Below the pieces are notes generated by a model that did not search any database, had not been told where the DNA came from, and worked only from the letters and a program-made list of their open reading frames with translations. Shown here piece after piece: positions 1-7,096 of a stretch of 15,156 nucleotides of DNA. The translations under genes and the position numbers were made by a program. Each line of letters begins with the position of its first letter. Within the stretch, counting starts at the first letter, position 1. Source of the stretch: an uncultured Clostridia bacterium (lineage in GTDB: Bacteria; Bacillota; Clostridia; Oscillospirales; Acutalibacteraceae); contig CAMGDK010000025.1 of NCBI GenBank assembly GCA_946042285.1, forward strand, positions 1 to 15,156, in the 5' to 3' direction.

Positions 1-185
1 CTGATGATTCATATTGGACAGCGAAGTTTGAAAATGCAGTATTGCCTGTTTCAAACAAGTTTGATAATTTCTTTGAATTTGCCATGCAGGAGGTAAATGA
101 TTACTACTATTGTTCAATCGTATTTGATAAGGATGATTGTGTAAAAAAGCTTGATAGCACGACTGCAAAGCTAATGTATTATTAA
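1..185 (+). CDS. 3' end of an unrecognised gene (partial)
   Basis: An open frame runs from the window edge (first full codon at base 3) to a TAA at 183-185, giving the last 60 residues of a protein whose start lies outside the window. The tail is acidic and aromatic-rich, with the stretch NDYYYCSIVFDKDD and the end LMYY. I recognise no family. It does not look like the end of TrmD, which often precedes rplS, so the usual rpsP-rimM-trmD-rplS order seems broken here. No membrane segment is apparent. That it is coding rests on the open frame ending just before a well-formed promoter for the next gene, and on codon use similar to neighbouring genes. Confidence 0.55.
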   Translation, partial: DDSYWTAKFENAVLPVSNKFDNFFEFAMQEVNDYYYCSIVFDKDDCVKKLDSTTAKLMYY

Positions 186-199
186 AATTAAAAAAACAC

Positions 200-228
200 T
201 TGCAATTTGCTTATTTGTGTGATATTAT
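200..228 (+). promoter_or_regulatory. sigma-A type promoter of rplS
   Basis: A -35 box TTGCAA (200-205) and a -10 box TATTAT (223-228) are separated by exactly 17 bases. Transcription would begin near 234-236, which is where the first paired bases of the rplS leader RNA lie. This match between promoter and leader start supports both calls. Confidence 0.75.
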
Positions 229-233
229 ATACC

Positions 234-318
234 AGCGTTTGATCCGTTGTATCCTTGCAACGAGAATTAACATGGATGGTCCGCTTTCATTATTTGATAA
301 GAACATCTTCTAAATAAT
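234..318 (+). promoter_or_regulatory. rplS 5' leader, probable ribosomal protein L19 autoregulatory RNA
   Basis: Two structured elements lie between the predicted transcription start and the Shine-Dalgarno. Element 1 pairs AGCG (234-237) with CGCU (282-285), GAUC (241-244) with GGUC (278-281, one G-U pair) and CGUUGU (245-250) with GCAACG (257-262, one U-G pair). It has a three-base bulge UUU at 238-240 and a large asymmetric internal strand at 263-277. Element 2 pairs AUUAUUU (289-295) with AAAUAAU (312-318), with an inner AAGA (299-302) / UCUU (306-309) stem. It directly abuts the Shine-Dalgarno AAGGAGG (319-325). Low-GC Gram-positive bacteria are known to carry an L19 leader upstream of rplS. 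Position and architecture fit, but membership of that family is inferred, not scored. Confidence 0.6.
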
Positions 319-332
319 AAGGAGGAATTAAA

Positions 333-677
333 ATGGACGCACTTAAGTTAATCGAAAAAGACAGCACAAAGGCAGAGCTTCCAAAGTTCGGTATCGGTGA
401 TACAGTTAAGGTATCAGTTAACATCCGTGAGGGCTCAAGAGAGAGAATTCAGATGTTTGAGGGTACTGTTATTGCTGTCAAGGGCTCAGGCATTTCAAAG
501 ACCTTCACTGTTCGCAGACTTTCATACGGCGTTGGTGTTGAGAGGGTATTCCCAATGCACTCACCAAACGTTGTTAAGGTAGAGGTTGTTCGTTCAGGTA
601 AGGTTCGTCGCGCTAAGCTCTATTATCTTCGTGACCGTGTCGGTAAGGCAGCAAAGGTTAAGGAGAACATTCAGTAA
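333..677 (+). CDS. rplS: 50S ribosomal protein L19
   Basis: This 114-residue protein has the normal length and signatures of bacterial L19: an N-terminal helix region (MDALKLIEKDSTK), then GDTVKVSVNIREG (residues 23-35) and RERIQMFEGTVIAVKGSG (36-53). After these come FTVRRLSYGVGVERVFPMHSP (58-78) and a basic tail RRAKLYYLRDRVGKAAKV. L19 sits at the 30S-50S interface of the large subunit. The start is fixed by AAGGAGG (319-325), seven bases before the ATG. The gene is a single unit with its own promoter, structured leader and intrinsic terminator, which suggests autoregulation by the protein. Nothing in the coding sequence is odd. Confidence 0.97.
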   Translation: MDALKLIEKDSTKAELPKFGIGDTVKVSVNIREGSRERIQMFEGTVIAVKGSGISKTFTVRRLSYGVGVERVFPMHSPNVVKVEVVRSGKVRRAKLYYLRDRVGKAAKVKENIQ

Positions 678-690
678 TTTTAATATTACT

Positions 691-720
691 AAAAACCGCA
701 GAATTGTTTCTGCGGTTTTT
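691..720 (+). terminator. intrinsic terminator after rplS
   Basis: CCGCAGAA (696-703) pairs perfectly with TTCTGCGG (708-715) around the loop TTGT. It is flanked by A5 (691-695) and T5 (716-720), so it could also work on the opposite strand. It lies 13 bases after the rplS stop and ahead of the ylqF promoter. Confidence 0.92.
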
Positions 721-729
721 CATTTAATG

Positions 730-758
730 TTGTTAAAATACGATAACTGTGTTATAAT
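730..758 (+). promoter_or_regulatory. promoter of ylqF-rnhB-yraN
   Basis: TTGTTA (730-735) and a perfect TATAAT (753-758) are 17 bases apart, right after the rplS terminator and 32 bases before the ylqF ATG. The position makes ylqF the first gene of a new transcript. Confidence 0.8.
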
Positions 759-790
759 GATAAACAAATACACTGCAAAAGAGGTGTAGT

Positions 791-1654
791 ATGGCTGATT
801 TTCAAAAGCAAACAGTGCAATGGTTTCCGGGACACATGGCAAAAACCCGCAGACTCATTAAAGAGAGCTTGAAGCTTGTTGACGGTGTGGTTGAGCTTAG
901 GGATGCAAGAATACCTTATAGCTCTGCAAATCCGGAGCTTGATAGCCTAATCAAGAACAAGCCGAGAATAATTCTTTTAAACAAATGTGATGTTGCCGAT
1001 GCCGATGCTACTCGTAAATGGATTTCATATTTTAAAAGTAATGGCATATATGCAATTCCTGTTGATTGCAGAACAGGTAAGGGACTAAATGCATTCAACG
1101 CAGAAGTCAAAAAGGCACTTTCATCGGTAATTGAGAAAAATGAAGAAAAAGGAATGCATGGTAAAGCACTTAGACTAATGGTTGTCGGTATTCCCAATAC
1201 CGGTAAATCATCTTTTATAAACAGAATGGCGGGCAATGCTAAAGCAAAGGTTGCGGACAAGGCAGGTGTCACAAGGCAAAATCAGTGGTTTAATGTCGGC
1301 AACGGAATTGAATTGTTAGACACACCGGGAGTTCTTTGGCCTAAATTCGAGGATCCTGAGGTCGGTGATAAGCTTGCCTTCACCGGTGCGGTTAAGGATG
1401 AGGTTACAGATAAAGAGACTCTGTCATGCCGACTTCTTGATGTGTTGATTGCCACACATCCGGAAATGATTACCAATCGTTACAAAATCGACAGTGTTGA
1501 CGGACTTGCCGGTTGGGAGGTCTTTGAAATGATTGGTAAAAAAAGAGGATTTCTGCTAAAAGGCGGAGAAATTGATTACGAACGCACTGCCGTAATGCTG
1601 TGTGATGAATTCAGGGGAGGAAGGCTTGGGAAAATCACTCTCGAGCTACCGTAA
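791..1654 (+). CDS. ylqF: Ribosome biogenesis GTPase YlqF/RbgA
   Basis: This 287-residue protein has the circularly permuted GTPase order typical of YlqF/RbgA. The G4 motif NKCD (residues 64-67) comes first, then the P-loop G1 motif GIPNTGKSS (133-141), a G2 threonine near T161 and the G3 motif DTPG (177-180). The N-terminal QWFPGHMAKTRR is a family hallmark, and a C-terminal domain (about 190-287) follows the GTPase. In Bacillus subtilis RbgA acts late in 50S assembly, binding the immature subunit. GAGGTG (781-786) supports the ATG. The protein is encoded next to L19, as is common in Bacillota, and opens a tight operon with rnhB and yraN. I see no missing motif or truncation. Confidence 0.96.
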   Translation: MADFQKQTVQWFPGHMAKTRRLIKESLKLVDGVVELRDARIPYSSANPELDSLIKNKPRIILLNKCDVADADATRKWISYFKSNGIYAIPVDCRTGKGLNAFNAEVKKALSSVIEKNEEKGMHGKALRLMVVGIPNTGKSSFINRMAGNAKAKVADKAGVTRQNQWFNVGNGIELLDTPGVLWPKFEDPEVGDKLAFTGAVKDEVTDKETLSCRLLDVLIATHPEMITNRYKIDSVDGLAGWEVFEMIGKKRGFLLKGGEIDYERTAVMLCDEFRGGRLGKITLELP

Positions 1655-1656
1655 TT

Positions 1657-2265
1657 ATGGATTGGCTTGAATATGAAAATAAAGCTTTAAGTGCAGGATA
1701 TAATGTTGTGTGCGGCGTTGACGAGGCAGGCAGAGGTCCTCTTGCAGGTCCTGTCTATGCGGCTGCCGTTATTCTACCGAACGGATATGTTGTTGATGAG
1801 GTTAATGACTCGAAGAAGCTCAGCGAAAAAAAGCGTGAAATGCTTTACGACAGAATAATAAGTGAATGTGTTGATTACAGTGTTGGTACTGCAACTGTTG
1901 AGGAAATTGACAAAATCAACATATTGCAGGCAACATTTCTTGCTATGAGAAGAGCGATTGAAGGTCTTGAGGTTAAGCCTGATATTGCACTTATCGACGG
2001 TAACAAAAAGCCCGGATCCTCCATTGACGAATGGACCATCATAAAAGGCGATGCAAAAAGTGCCAACATTGCCGCTGCATCAATTATTGCAAAGGTTTCG
2101 AGAGACAGATATATGCTTGAAATGTCTCAAAAATATCCACAATATCAGTTTGAAAAGCATAAGGGATACGGAACTAAGCTTCATTACGAAATGCTTGAAA
2201 AATACGGTTTGAGCGATATTCACAGAAGAACATTTTTGAAGAAAATATTGAACGATGAACAATAA
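1657..2265 (+). CDS. rnhB: Ribonuclease HII
   Basis: This 202-residue protein is an RNase HII, which cleaves the RNA strand of RNA-DNA hybrids and removes single ribonucleotides misincorporated in DNA. The metal-binding acidic set is visible: D22 and E23 in VDEAGRGPLAGPV, D114 in ALIDGN and D132 in KGDAKSANIAAAS, followed by AKVSRDR (145-151). The start is two bases after the ylqF stop, and no good Shine-Dalgarno lies just upstream, so translation is probably coupled to ylqF. The next ATG would remove the catalytic DE pair, so this start is the only sensible one. The 3' end overlaps yraN by 11 bases. Confidence 0.96.
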   Translation: MDWLEYENKALSAGYNVVCGVDEAGRGPLAGPVYAAAVILPNGYVVDEVNDSKKLSEKKREMLYDRIISECVDYSVGTATVEEIDKINILQATFLAMRRAIEGLEVKPDIALIDGNKKPGSSIDEWTIIKGDAKSANIAAASIIAKVSRDRYMLEMSQKYPQYQFEKHKGYGTKLHYEMLEKYGLSDIHRRTFLKKILNDEQ

Positions 2266-2608
2266 GGGTAAATTAGGCGAGATAGCTGCAGCAGAATATT
2301 TAAGAAGGAAAAAATATAAGCTTGTTGATGTTAACTATACATCAAGATTCGGTGAAATAGATTTAATTGTCAAAAACAGGAAATATATATGCTTTGTTGA
2401 GGTTAAGCAAAGAAGTGTAAATTCAATTGCAACGCCTGCCGAATTTGTAACACCGTCAAAGCAAAGACGGATTTCAACCACCGCTTCAATGTATTTGGCT
2501 AATAATCCAACAAAATTACAGCCGAGATTTGATGTTGTCGAGATTTATACAGAAGATAACGAGATTAAATTCATAAAACATCTTGAAAATGCATTTAACT
2601 TAGTATAA
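2255..2608 (+). CDS. yraN: UPF0102 family protein YraN (endonuclease-like fold)
   Basis: This 117-residue protein is of the YraN/UPF0102 family. It shows the family core: GKLGEIAAAEYLRRKKYKLV near the start, then RFGEIDLI (residues 31-38) and ICFVEVKQRS (45-54), with FDVVEI at 92-97. The E, D and ExK residues (E34, D36, E49, K51) match the metal-binding pattern of restriction-endonuclease-like folds. The biochemical role of the family is not well established. It sits directly after rnhB, overlapping it by 11 bases, an arrangement found in many bacteria and suggestive of a nucleic-acid function. No strong Shine-Dalgarno is seen, so expression is likely coupled. Confidence 0.92.
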   Translation: MNNKGKLGEIAAAEYLRRKKYKLVDVNYTSRFGEIDLIVKNRKYICFVEVKQRSVNSIATPAEFVTPSKQRRISTTASMYLANNPTKLQPRFDVVEIYTEDNEIKFIKHLENAFNLV

Positions 2609-2611
2609 AAT
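2583..2611 (+). promoter_or_regulatory. candidate promoter of thrC
   Basis: TTGAAA (2583-2588) and TAAAAT (2606-2611) are 17 bases apart and each match the consensus at five of six positions. The -35 box lies within the last codons of yraN. No terminator is seen after yraN, so thrC may also be reached by read-through. Confidence 0.5.
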
Positions 2612-2642
2612 ATAGTGTAATTTTAGAAAGGAAATAATTGTT

Positions 2643-4139
2643 ATGCTTTACACTTCTACAAGAGATAATTCTATCAGAGTTTCTGCTTCTCAGGCGATTG
2701 CACGCGGAATTAGTGAGGAAGGCGGTCTTTTTGTACCATGCGAGCTTCCTGAGATTTCGCTTGACAGGATTTCATCAATGATTCCTATGAGTTATATTGA
2801 CAGAGCAAAAACCATTCTCAGAGAGTTTTTAACAGATTTTACAGAGGAAGAGCTTGATTACTGTGTCAGCGGTGCTTATGCTGCCGAAAAGTTTTCCTCA
2901 AAAAAGATTGCTCCGACCGTAAATATTGACGGTAACAAAAATATACTTGAGCTTTGGCACGGTCCAACCTGTGCTTTTAAGGATATGGCGCTTCAGCTTC
3001 TCCCTTATCTTATGACTGTATCTGCAAAGAAAACTGCCGATGGTAAGACAATAGTAATTCTTGTTGCTACATCAGGTGATACAGGTAAAGCAGCTCTTGA
3101 AGGCTTCAAAAATGTTGATAACACAAAGATTCTTGTTTTCTATCCTGTCGACGGCGTTTCTCCTATGCAAAAGCTCCAGATGACAACTCAAGAGGGTGAA
3201 AATGTAGCTGTTTGTGCAATCAACGGTAATTTCGATGATGCTCAAAGTGCTGTTAAGTCAATCTTTACCGATAACGAAATTAAGAGTCTTCTTGCCGAGA
3301 AGAACATGATGTTTTCGTCGGCAAATTCAATAAATTGGGGTAGGCTCGTACCTCAAATTGTTTATTATTTCTCAACCTACTGCGATCTTGTAGATATGGG
3401 TAAAATTAAGGTTGGTGACGAAATCAATGTAGTTGTACCGACAGGTAATTTCGGTAACATTCTTGCTTGCTACTACGCAAAGCGTATGGGACTTCCGGTT
3501 AAGAAAATGATTTGTGCTTCAAACTCCAATAATGTTCTTACCGATTTCCTCAAAACAGGAACTTATGACAAGAACAGAAAATTCTACACAACAACCTCTC
3601 CGTCAATGGATATTCTTATTTCTTCAAATCTTGAGAGATTGCTTTATCACATGAGCGGTGAGGATGACAGACTTGTAGTTGATTTGATGAGTAGGCTTTC
3701 AACAGACGGTAAGTATACTGTTTCAGACAAGCTAATTTCCGATATTCAGGAGATGTTTGATGCAGGTTACACTGATGAAGAAAGCGTTGACAGTACAATT
3801 AAGAGTCATTTTGACAGGTATTCATACCTTTGTGACACTCATACAGCTGTTGCAGTTAAGGTTTATGATGAATATGTTGAGCGCACAGGTGATGATATTC
3901 CAAGCGTAATTGACTCAACTGCATCACCTTATAAGTTCTCTGCAAGTGTTTTGAGCGCAGTGCTTAACGGCGAAAAGCCGCAGCTTGACGAGTTTGAAAT
4001 GGTAGAAGAGCTTAACAGGATTACAAATGCTGATATTCCCACACCGCTTGCTTCTCTTAAGGATAAAGAGGTTCGCTTTAATAATGTTTGCGACAAAGAG
4101 AATATGAGCGAGATGGTATTCAAGCTTTTAAATATCTAA
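2643..4139 (+). CDS. thrC: Threonine synthase
   Basis: This 498-residue PLP enzyme converts O-phosphohomoserine to threonine, the last step of threonine synthesis. The length fits the long class of threonine synthases. Residues 102-114 (LELWHGPTCAFKD) carry the Schiff-base lysine K113, and ATSGDTG (142-148) binds substrate and cofactor. SSANSINWGRLVPQIVYY (225-242) and PTGNFGNILA (266-275) are further family hallmarks, the latter binding the PLP phosphate. The N-terminal SQAIARGISEEGGLFVP is also typical. AAAGGAA (2627-2633) precedes the ATG by nine bases. The gene ends at a strong terminator. No threonine attenuator or T-box is possible in the short 34-base gap upstream, so regulation, if any, is not visible here. 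Confidence 0.96.
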   Translation: MLYTSTRDNSIRVSASQAIARGISEEGGLFVPCELPEISLDRISSMIPMSYIDRAKTILREFLTDFTEEELDYCVSGAYAAEKFSSKKIAPTVNIDGNKNILELWHGPTCAFKDMALQLLPYLMTVSAKKTADGKTIVILVATSGDTGKAALEGFKNVDNTKILVFYPVDGVSPMQKLQMTTQEGENVAVCAINGNFDDAQSAVKSIFTDNEIKSLLAEKNMMFSSANSINWGRLVPQIVYYFSTYCDLVDMGKIKVGDEINVVVPTGNFGNILACYYAKRMGLPVKKMICASNSNNVLTDFLKTGTYDKNRKFYTTTSPSMDILISSNLERLLYHMSGEDDRLVVDLMSRLSTDGKYTVSDKLISDIQEMFDAGYTDEESVDSTIKSHFDRYSYLCDTHTAVAVKVYDEYVERTGDDIPSVIDSTASPYKFSASVLSAVLNGEKPQLDEFEMVEELNRITNADIPTPLASLKDKEVRFNNVCDKENMSEMVFKLLNI

Positions 4140-4154
4140 TAGTTTTATAAAAAT

Positions 4155-4187
4155 AAAAAGCCTTGGGAAAAATCCGCAAGGCTTTTT
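4155..4187. terminator. bidirectional terminator between thrC and the DUF1540 gene
   Basis: AAAAAGCCTTG (4155-4165) pairs over 11 bases with CAAGGCTTTTT (4177-4187) around an 11-base loop. A-tracts and T-tracts flank both sides, so it can end transcription of thrC (plus strand) and of the convergent small gene (minus strand) seven bases away. Confidence 0.92.
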
Positions 4188-4194
4188 GATTAGT

Positions 4195-4365
4195 TTATCT
4201 ACATGTGTTATCATTGCAGCATTCAAATGTTTCGCATGCTGTATCGGATACCTTTGTTGCTGATTGGTTGCCGACCTTGATATGACCGGCTGTACAATTG
4301 TTTGCCATGTCGTGATACTTACAGTTTTTCACTTCGCAAGAAATTCCTTTGATTTCTTTATCCAT
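4195..4365 (-). CDS. DUF1540 domain small cysteine-rich protein
   Basis: This 56-residue protein has the DUF1540 pattern: C10-E-V-x-x-C15, then C24-x-A, an I-K-V segment, and D41-T-A-C44-E-T-F. Two adjacent cysteines (C49, C50) and C55 near the end give seven cysteines in all. The spacing suggests a small metal-binding fold, but the function of the family is unknown. An ATG six codons further upstream (4383) is possible, but AAGGGAG on the minus strand (4374-4380) lies inside that extension and sits eight bases before the ATG at 4365, so I use the shorter form. It is convergent with thrC and divergent from the phosphoesterase gene. There is no signal peptide. Confidence 0.85.
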   Translation of the reverse strand: MDKEIKGISCEVKNCKYHDMANNCTAGHIKVGNQSATKVSDTACETFECCNDNTCR

Positions 4366-4370
4366 CTTAA

Positions 4371-4380
4371 TCACTCCCTT
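4371..4380 (-). promoter_or_regulatory. Shine-Dalgarno that decides the DUF1540 start
   Basis: On the minus strand this reads AAGGGAGTGA and ends five bases before the ATG at 4365; its AAGGGAG core is eight bases away. It lies within the codons of the longer open frame that begins at 4383, which argues against that start. Confidence 0.75.
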
Positions 4381-4426
4381 CATTGTTATTATTGACAGAT
4401 AAACAATATTTATTCAAGGAGATAAT

Positions 4427-5113
4427 ATGTCTTTATTTGCAATTGCCGACACTCATTTATCATTTGGTACAAATAAGCCAATGGATACCTTTGACGGTTG
4501 GCAGAATTATACTGATAGATTATGTAATAATTGGAATCATTTAGTAAATAAAAATGACTATGTAGTTATTGCAGGTGATATTAGCTGGGCAATGAATTTT
4601 GACCAGCTTTATAACGATTTTAAATTTATCAATGAGCTTAACGGCAAAAAAATCATCATTAAAGGTAATCACGACTATTGGTGGAATACTCTTACAAAAA
4701 TGAATAGATTTATTGAAGAAAATGATTTTAATACTATTTCAATAATGCATAACAACAGTATTGATTTTGATGATTTTTCCGTTTGCGGAAGTAGGGGATG
4801 GTTCTTTGATTCCGAAGAGGATCAGGACGAAAAGGTGTTAAACAGAGAGGTTATGAGAATTAAAACCTCTATTGAAAGTGCAAAACACGAAGAAAAAATT
4901 GTGTTTCTTCACTACCCACCGATAACCGTTAATGAAAACTGCGAAGAAATATTGAGTGTTTTGAAGAATTACGGTATAAAAAAATGCTACTATGGGCATC
5001 TTCATGGTGCAGCAGCAAAATACAGCTGCAACGATGTTGTTGACGGAATAAAGTTTACTCTTATATCTGCCGATAGATTAAATTTTACCCCAATGCTAAT
5101 TAAGAAATTTTAA
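4427..5113 (+). CDS. Calcineurin-like metallophosphoesterase (COG1768-like)
   Basis: This 228-residue protein has the full metallophosphoesterase motif set: D8-x-H10 in AIADTH, GD51 in IAGDIS, GNHD (residues 80-83), H162 in FLHYPP and GHLH (190-193). These residues normally hold two metal ions. It resembles the family of short predicted phosphohydrolases (COG1768), whose N-terminus reads FAIADxHLSFG and whose substrates are not known to me. There is no signal peptide or membrane segment, so it is probably cytoplasmic. AAGGAGA (4416-4422) precedes the ATG by four bases. It diverges from the DUF1540 gene with a 61-base gap. No clean promoter was found for it, although a lone TTGACA lies at 4392-4397. 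Confidence 0.88.
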   Translation: MSLFAIADTHLSFGTNKPMDTFDGWQNYTDRLCNNWNHLVNKNDYVVIAGDISWAMNFDQLYNDFKFINELNGKKIIIKGNHDYWWNTLTKMNRFIEENDFNTISIMHNNSIDFDDFSVCGSRGWFFDSEEDQDEKVLNREVMRIKTSIESAKHEEKIVFLHYPPITVNENCEEILSVLKNYGIKKCYYGHLHGAAAKYSCNDVVDGIKFTLISADRLNFTPMLIKKF

Positions 5114-5119
5114 AATAAC

Positions 5120-5148
5120 TTGATATTATTTATATTTTATGTTATAAT
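5120..5148 (+). promoter_or_regulatory. promoter of the tig-clpP-clpX unit
   Basis: TTGATA (5120-5125) and a perfect TATAAT (5143-5148) are 17 bases apart, 43 bases before the tig ATG. No CIRCE inverted repeat or tandem CtsR box is visible nearby, so heat-shock control by those repressors is not supported at this promoter. Confidence 0.85.
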
Positions 5149-5191
5149 GCCTACTCAATGATTAGAAAATTATGTTAGGAGGTCATTTATT

Positions 5192-6472
5192 ATGGCACTT
5201 AAGTCATCTAATAAAGTAGAAACAAATGTATATGAGCTTGTTGTTACAGTAACGCCTGAGGATTTCACAGAGGCTTGTAAAAAAGCATTCATGAAGCAGA
5301 GAAAGAGCATTGCTCTTCCGGGTTTCCGTAAGGGCAAGGCAACACAGGGCATGGTAGAAAAAATGTACGGCGAAGCTGCATTTTACGAGGATGCTCTTGA
5401 AGAGGTTTATCCTGTTGCAGTAACATCTGCTATTGAAGAGGCAGGATTAAAAACCGTTGATGCACCATTTGACCTTGAGGTTCCTGTAATGAGCAAGGCA
5501 GAAGGCGTTGAGATGAAAATGAAGGTCACAGTTTATCCTGAGGTTAAGCTCGGTGAGTATAAGGGCCTTAAGGCAACAATGCTTCCTACCGAAGCAAGCG
5601 ACGAGGATGTTGACGCTGAGATTGAAAATATGAGAGAGAGAAATTCTCGTCTTATCACTGTTGAGGACAGAGCTGCAGAAATGGGCGATACTGCTGAAAT
5701 TGATTTTGAAGGCTTTGTTGACGGTGTTGCTTTTGATGGCGGTAAGGGCGAAAATTATCCGCTTGAGCTTGGATCAGGCTCATTTATTCCCGGATTTGAA
5801 GAGCAGGTTGCAGGTCACAAGACAGAAGAAGAGTTTGATGTTAATGTTACATTCCCTGAGGAGTACACACCTGAGCTTGCAGGTAAGGACGCTGTGTTTA
5901 AGTGCAAGATTCACGAAATTAAGACTAAGGAGCTTCCGGAGCTTGATGATGAATTTGTAAAGGATGTTTCAGAGTTTGATACACTTGATGAGCTTAAGGC
6001 TGACATCAAGAAGCAGATGGACGAGAAGAAGGCACAGGAAGCAAAGGCTGACTTTGAAAATCAGCTTATTGAGCAGGTTTGCGATAACATGGAGGTTGAG
6101 ATTCCTCAGTGCATGTTTGACAAGAGAACCGACGAAATGATTCAGGATTACAGTTATAGGCTTCAGATGCAGGGTATTGACCTTAATACATATCTTTCTT
6201 ATCTCGGACAGGATATGGATTCATTTAAGGAAACATTTAAGCAGGGAGCTGAGAGTCAGGTTAAAGCAATGATTGCTCTCGATGCTATTGTAGAGGCTGA
6301 GAAGATTGAAGCATCCGATGAGGAAATTGATGCTGAGGCTGCAAAGCTTGCAGAACAGTACCAGATGGATGTTGAGCAGGTTAAGAAGGCTGTACCTGTT
6401 GATCAGCTTGCAAGTGAAATCAAAACAAGAAAAGCAGTTGAAATCATTGTTGATTCTGCTGTTAATGCATAA
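5192..6472 (+). CDS. tig: Trigger factor, ribosome-bound chaperone and peptidyl-prolyl isomerase
   Basis: This 426-residue protein has the normal length of trigger factor. The N-terminal ribosome-binding domain carries the signature GFRKGK (residues 44-49), which docks on the 50S exit tunnel. An FKBP-type isomerase domain follows at about 165-245, with DFEGFVDG (171-178) and SGSFIPGFEE (195-204). The long helical C-terminal domain (about 250-426) forms the chaperone arms. It is strongly acidic and rich in E, K and D, as expected. AGGAGGT (5177-5183) supports the start. The gene leads a block with clpP and clpX, the same order as in Escherichia coli and many other bacteria. No terminator separates it from clpP. 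Confidence 0.97.
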   Translation: MALKSSNKVETNVYELVVTVTPEDFTEACKKAFMKQRKSIALPGFRKGKATQGMVEKMYGEAAFYEDALEEVYPVAVTSAIEEAGLKTVDAPFDLEVPVMSKAEGVEMKMKVTVYPEVKLGEYKGLKATMLPTEASDEDVDAEIENMRERNSRLITVEDRAAEMGDTAEIDFEGFVDGVAFDGGKGENYPLELGSGSFIPGFEEQVAGHKTEEEFDVNVTFPEEYTPELAGKDAVFKCKIHEIKTKELPELDDEFVKDVSEFDTLDELKADIKKQMDEKKAQEAKADFENQLIEQVCDNMEVEIPQCMFDKRTDEMIQDYSYRLQMQGIDLNTYLSYLGQDMDSFKETFKQGAESQVKAMIALDAIVEAEKIEASDEEIDAEAAKLAEQYQMDVEQVKKAVPVDQLASEIKTRKAVEIIVDSAVNA

Positions 6473-6501
6473 ATTTAAATTTTAAAGGGTTGTGATTTAT
6501 T

Positions 6502-7083
6502 ATGGCATTAGTTCCTTATGTTGTTGAACAAACAAGCGCCGGCGAGCGCTCGATGGACATTTATTCAAGACTTCTCAATGACAGAATAATTGTTTTGTCT
6601 GATGAGGTTAATTCAACTACGGCTTCATTGGTTGTAGCTCAGCTATTGTTCCTTGAAGGTCAGGATAACGAGAAGGACATCAGCCTTTATATCAATAGCC
6701 CCGGTGGTTCCGTGACAGACGGTATGGCTATTTATGACACTATGCAATATATTAAATGCGATGTGTCAACAATTTGTGTAGGTATGGCTGCTTCTATGGG
6801 TGCATTTCTCCTTTCAAGCGGAGCAAAGGGCAAGAGAATTTGCCTTCCTAATGCAGAGGTTATGATTCATCAGCCTCTTGGTAGAACAGAGGGCCAAGCT
6901 ACTGAGATCGAGATTGCAGCTCAGCACATTCTTCGTACAAAGAAGAAGCTTAATTCAATTATGGCTGAAAATTGCGGAAGAACACTTGAAGAGCTTACTG
7001 CTGCAACTGACAGAGACAATTGGCTTTCAGCGCAGGAGGCATTGGAATTCGGTCTTGTTGACAAGGTAATTGATAAGAGATAA
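6502..7083 (+). CDS. clpP: ATP-dependent Clp protease proteolytic subunit
   Basis: This 193-residue serine peptidase forms the ClpP double-heptamer barrel. The catalytic triad is intact: S98 in GMAASMGA (residues 94-101), H123 in MIHQPLG and D172 in DRDNW. The substrate-strand motif NSPGGSVTDGMAIYD (65-79) is present. The N-terminus (MALVPYVVEQTSAGERSMDIYSRLL) is typical, with a short propeptide-like start before the mature YVVEQT. AAAGGG (6484-6489) is a modest Shine-Dalgarno 12 bases from the ATG. The gene lies 29 bases after tig with no promoter or terminator between, and 13 bases before clpX, so the three are likely co-transcribed. Confidence 0.97.
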   Translation: MALVPYVVEQTSAGERSMDIYSRLLNDRIIVLSDEVNSTTASLVVAQLLFLEGQDNEKDISLYINSPGGSVTDGMAIYDTMQYIKCDVSTICVGMAASMGAFLLSSGAKGKRICLPNAEVMIHQPLGRTEGQATEIEIAAQHILRTKKKLNSIMAENCGRTLEELTAATDRDNWLSAQEALEFGLVDKVIDKR

Positions 7084-7085
7084 TC

Positions 7086-7090
7086 GGGGT
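7086..7090 (+). promoter_or_regulatory. Shine-Dalgarno that decides the clpX start
   Basis: GGGGT lies six bases before the ATG at 7097, just after the clpP stop. A longer open frame begins at 7070 inside clpP, but it would add nine residues not typical of ClpX and has no such site. Confidence 0.65.
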
Positions 7091-7096
7091 AATAGT

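Noticed and set aside
586..789. 67-codon plus-strand open frame spanning the rplS end, terminator and ylqF promoter
   Set aside because: It overlaps rplS in another frame and runs through a clear terminator and promoter; it has no Shine-Dalgarno and no recognisable protein features.
916..1272. 118-codon minus-strand open frame inside ylqF
   Set aside because: It is antisense to a gene with complete GTPase motifs and has no supporting features; similar antisense frames occur inside several other real genes here (for example 12405-12695, 14001-14327).
4392..4397. Perfect TTGACA -35 box in the DUF1540-phosphoesterase gap
   Set aside because: No -10 box lies 15-19 bases downstream; that position is the Shine-Dalgarno of the phosphoesterase gene.
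4388..4417. Possible minus-strand promoter for the DUF1540 gene (TTGAAT and AATAAT, 18 apart)
   Set aside because: Both boxes are weak in an A/T-rich gap and the transcript would start right at the Shine-Dalgarno; not strong enough to list.
5114..5191. CIRCE or CtsR operator upstream of the tig-clpP-clpX unit
   Set aside because: I looked for the CIRCE inverted repeat and paired GGTCAAA-type boxes; only a single GGTCA within the tig Shine-Dalgarno region is present, with no partner.
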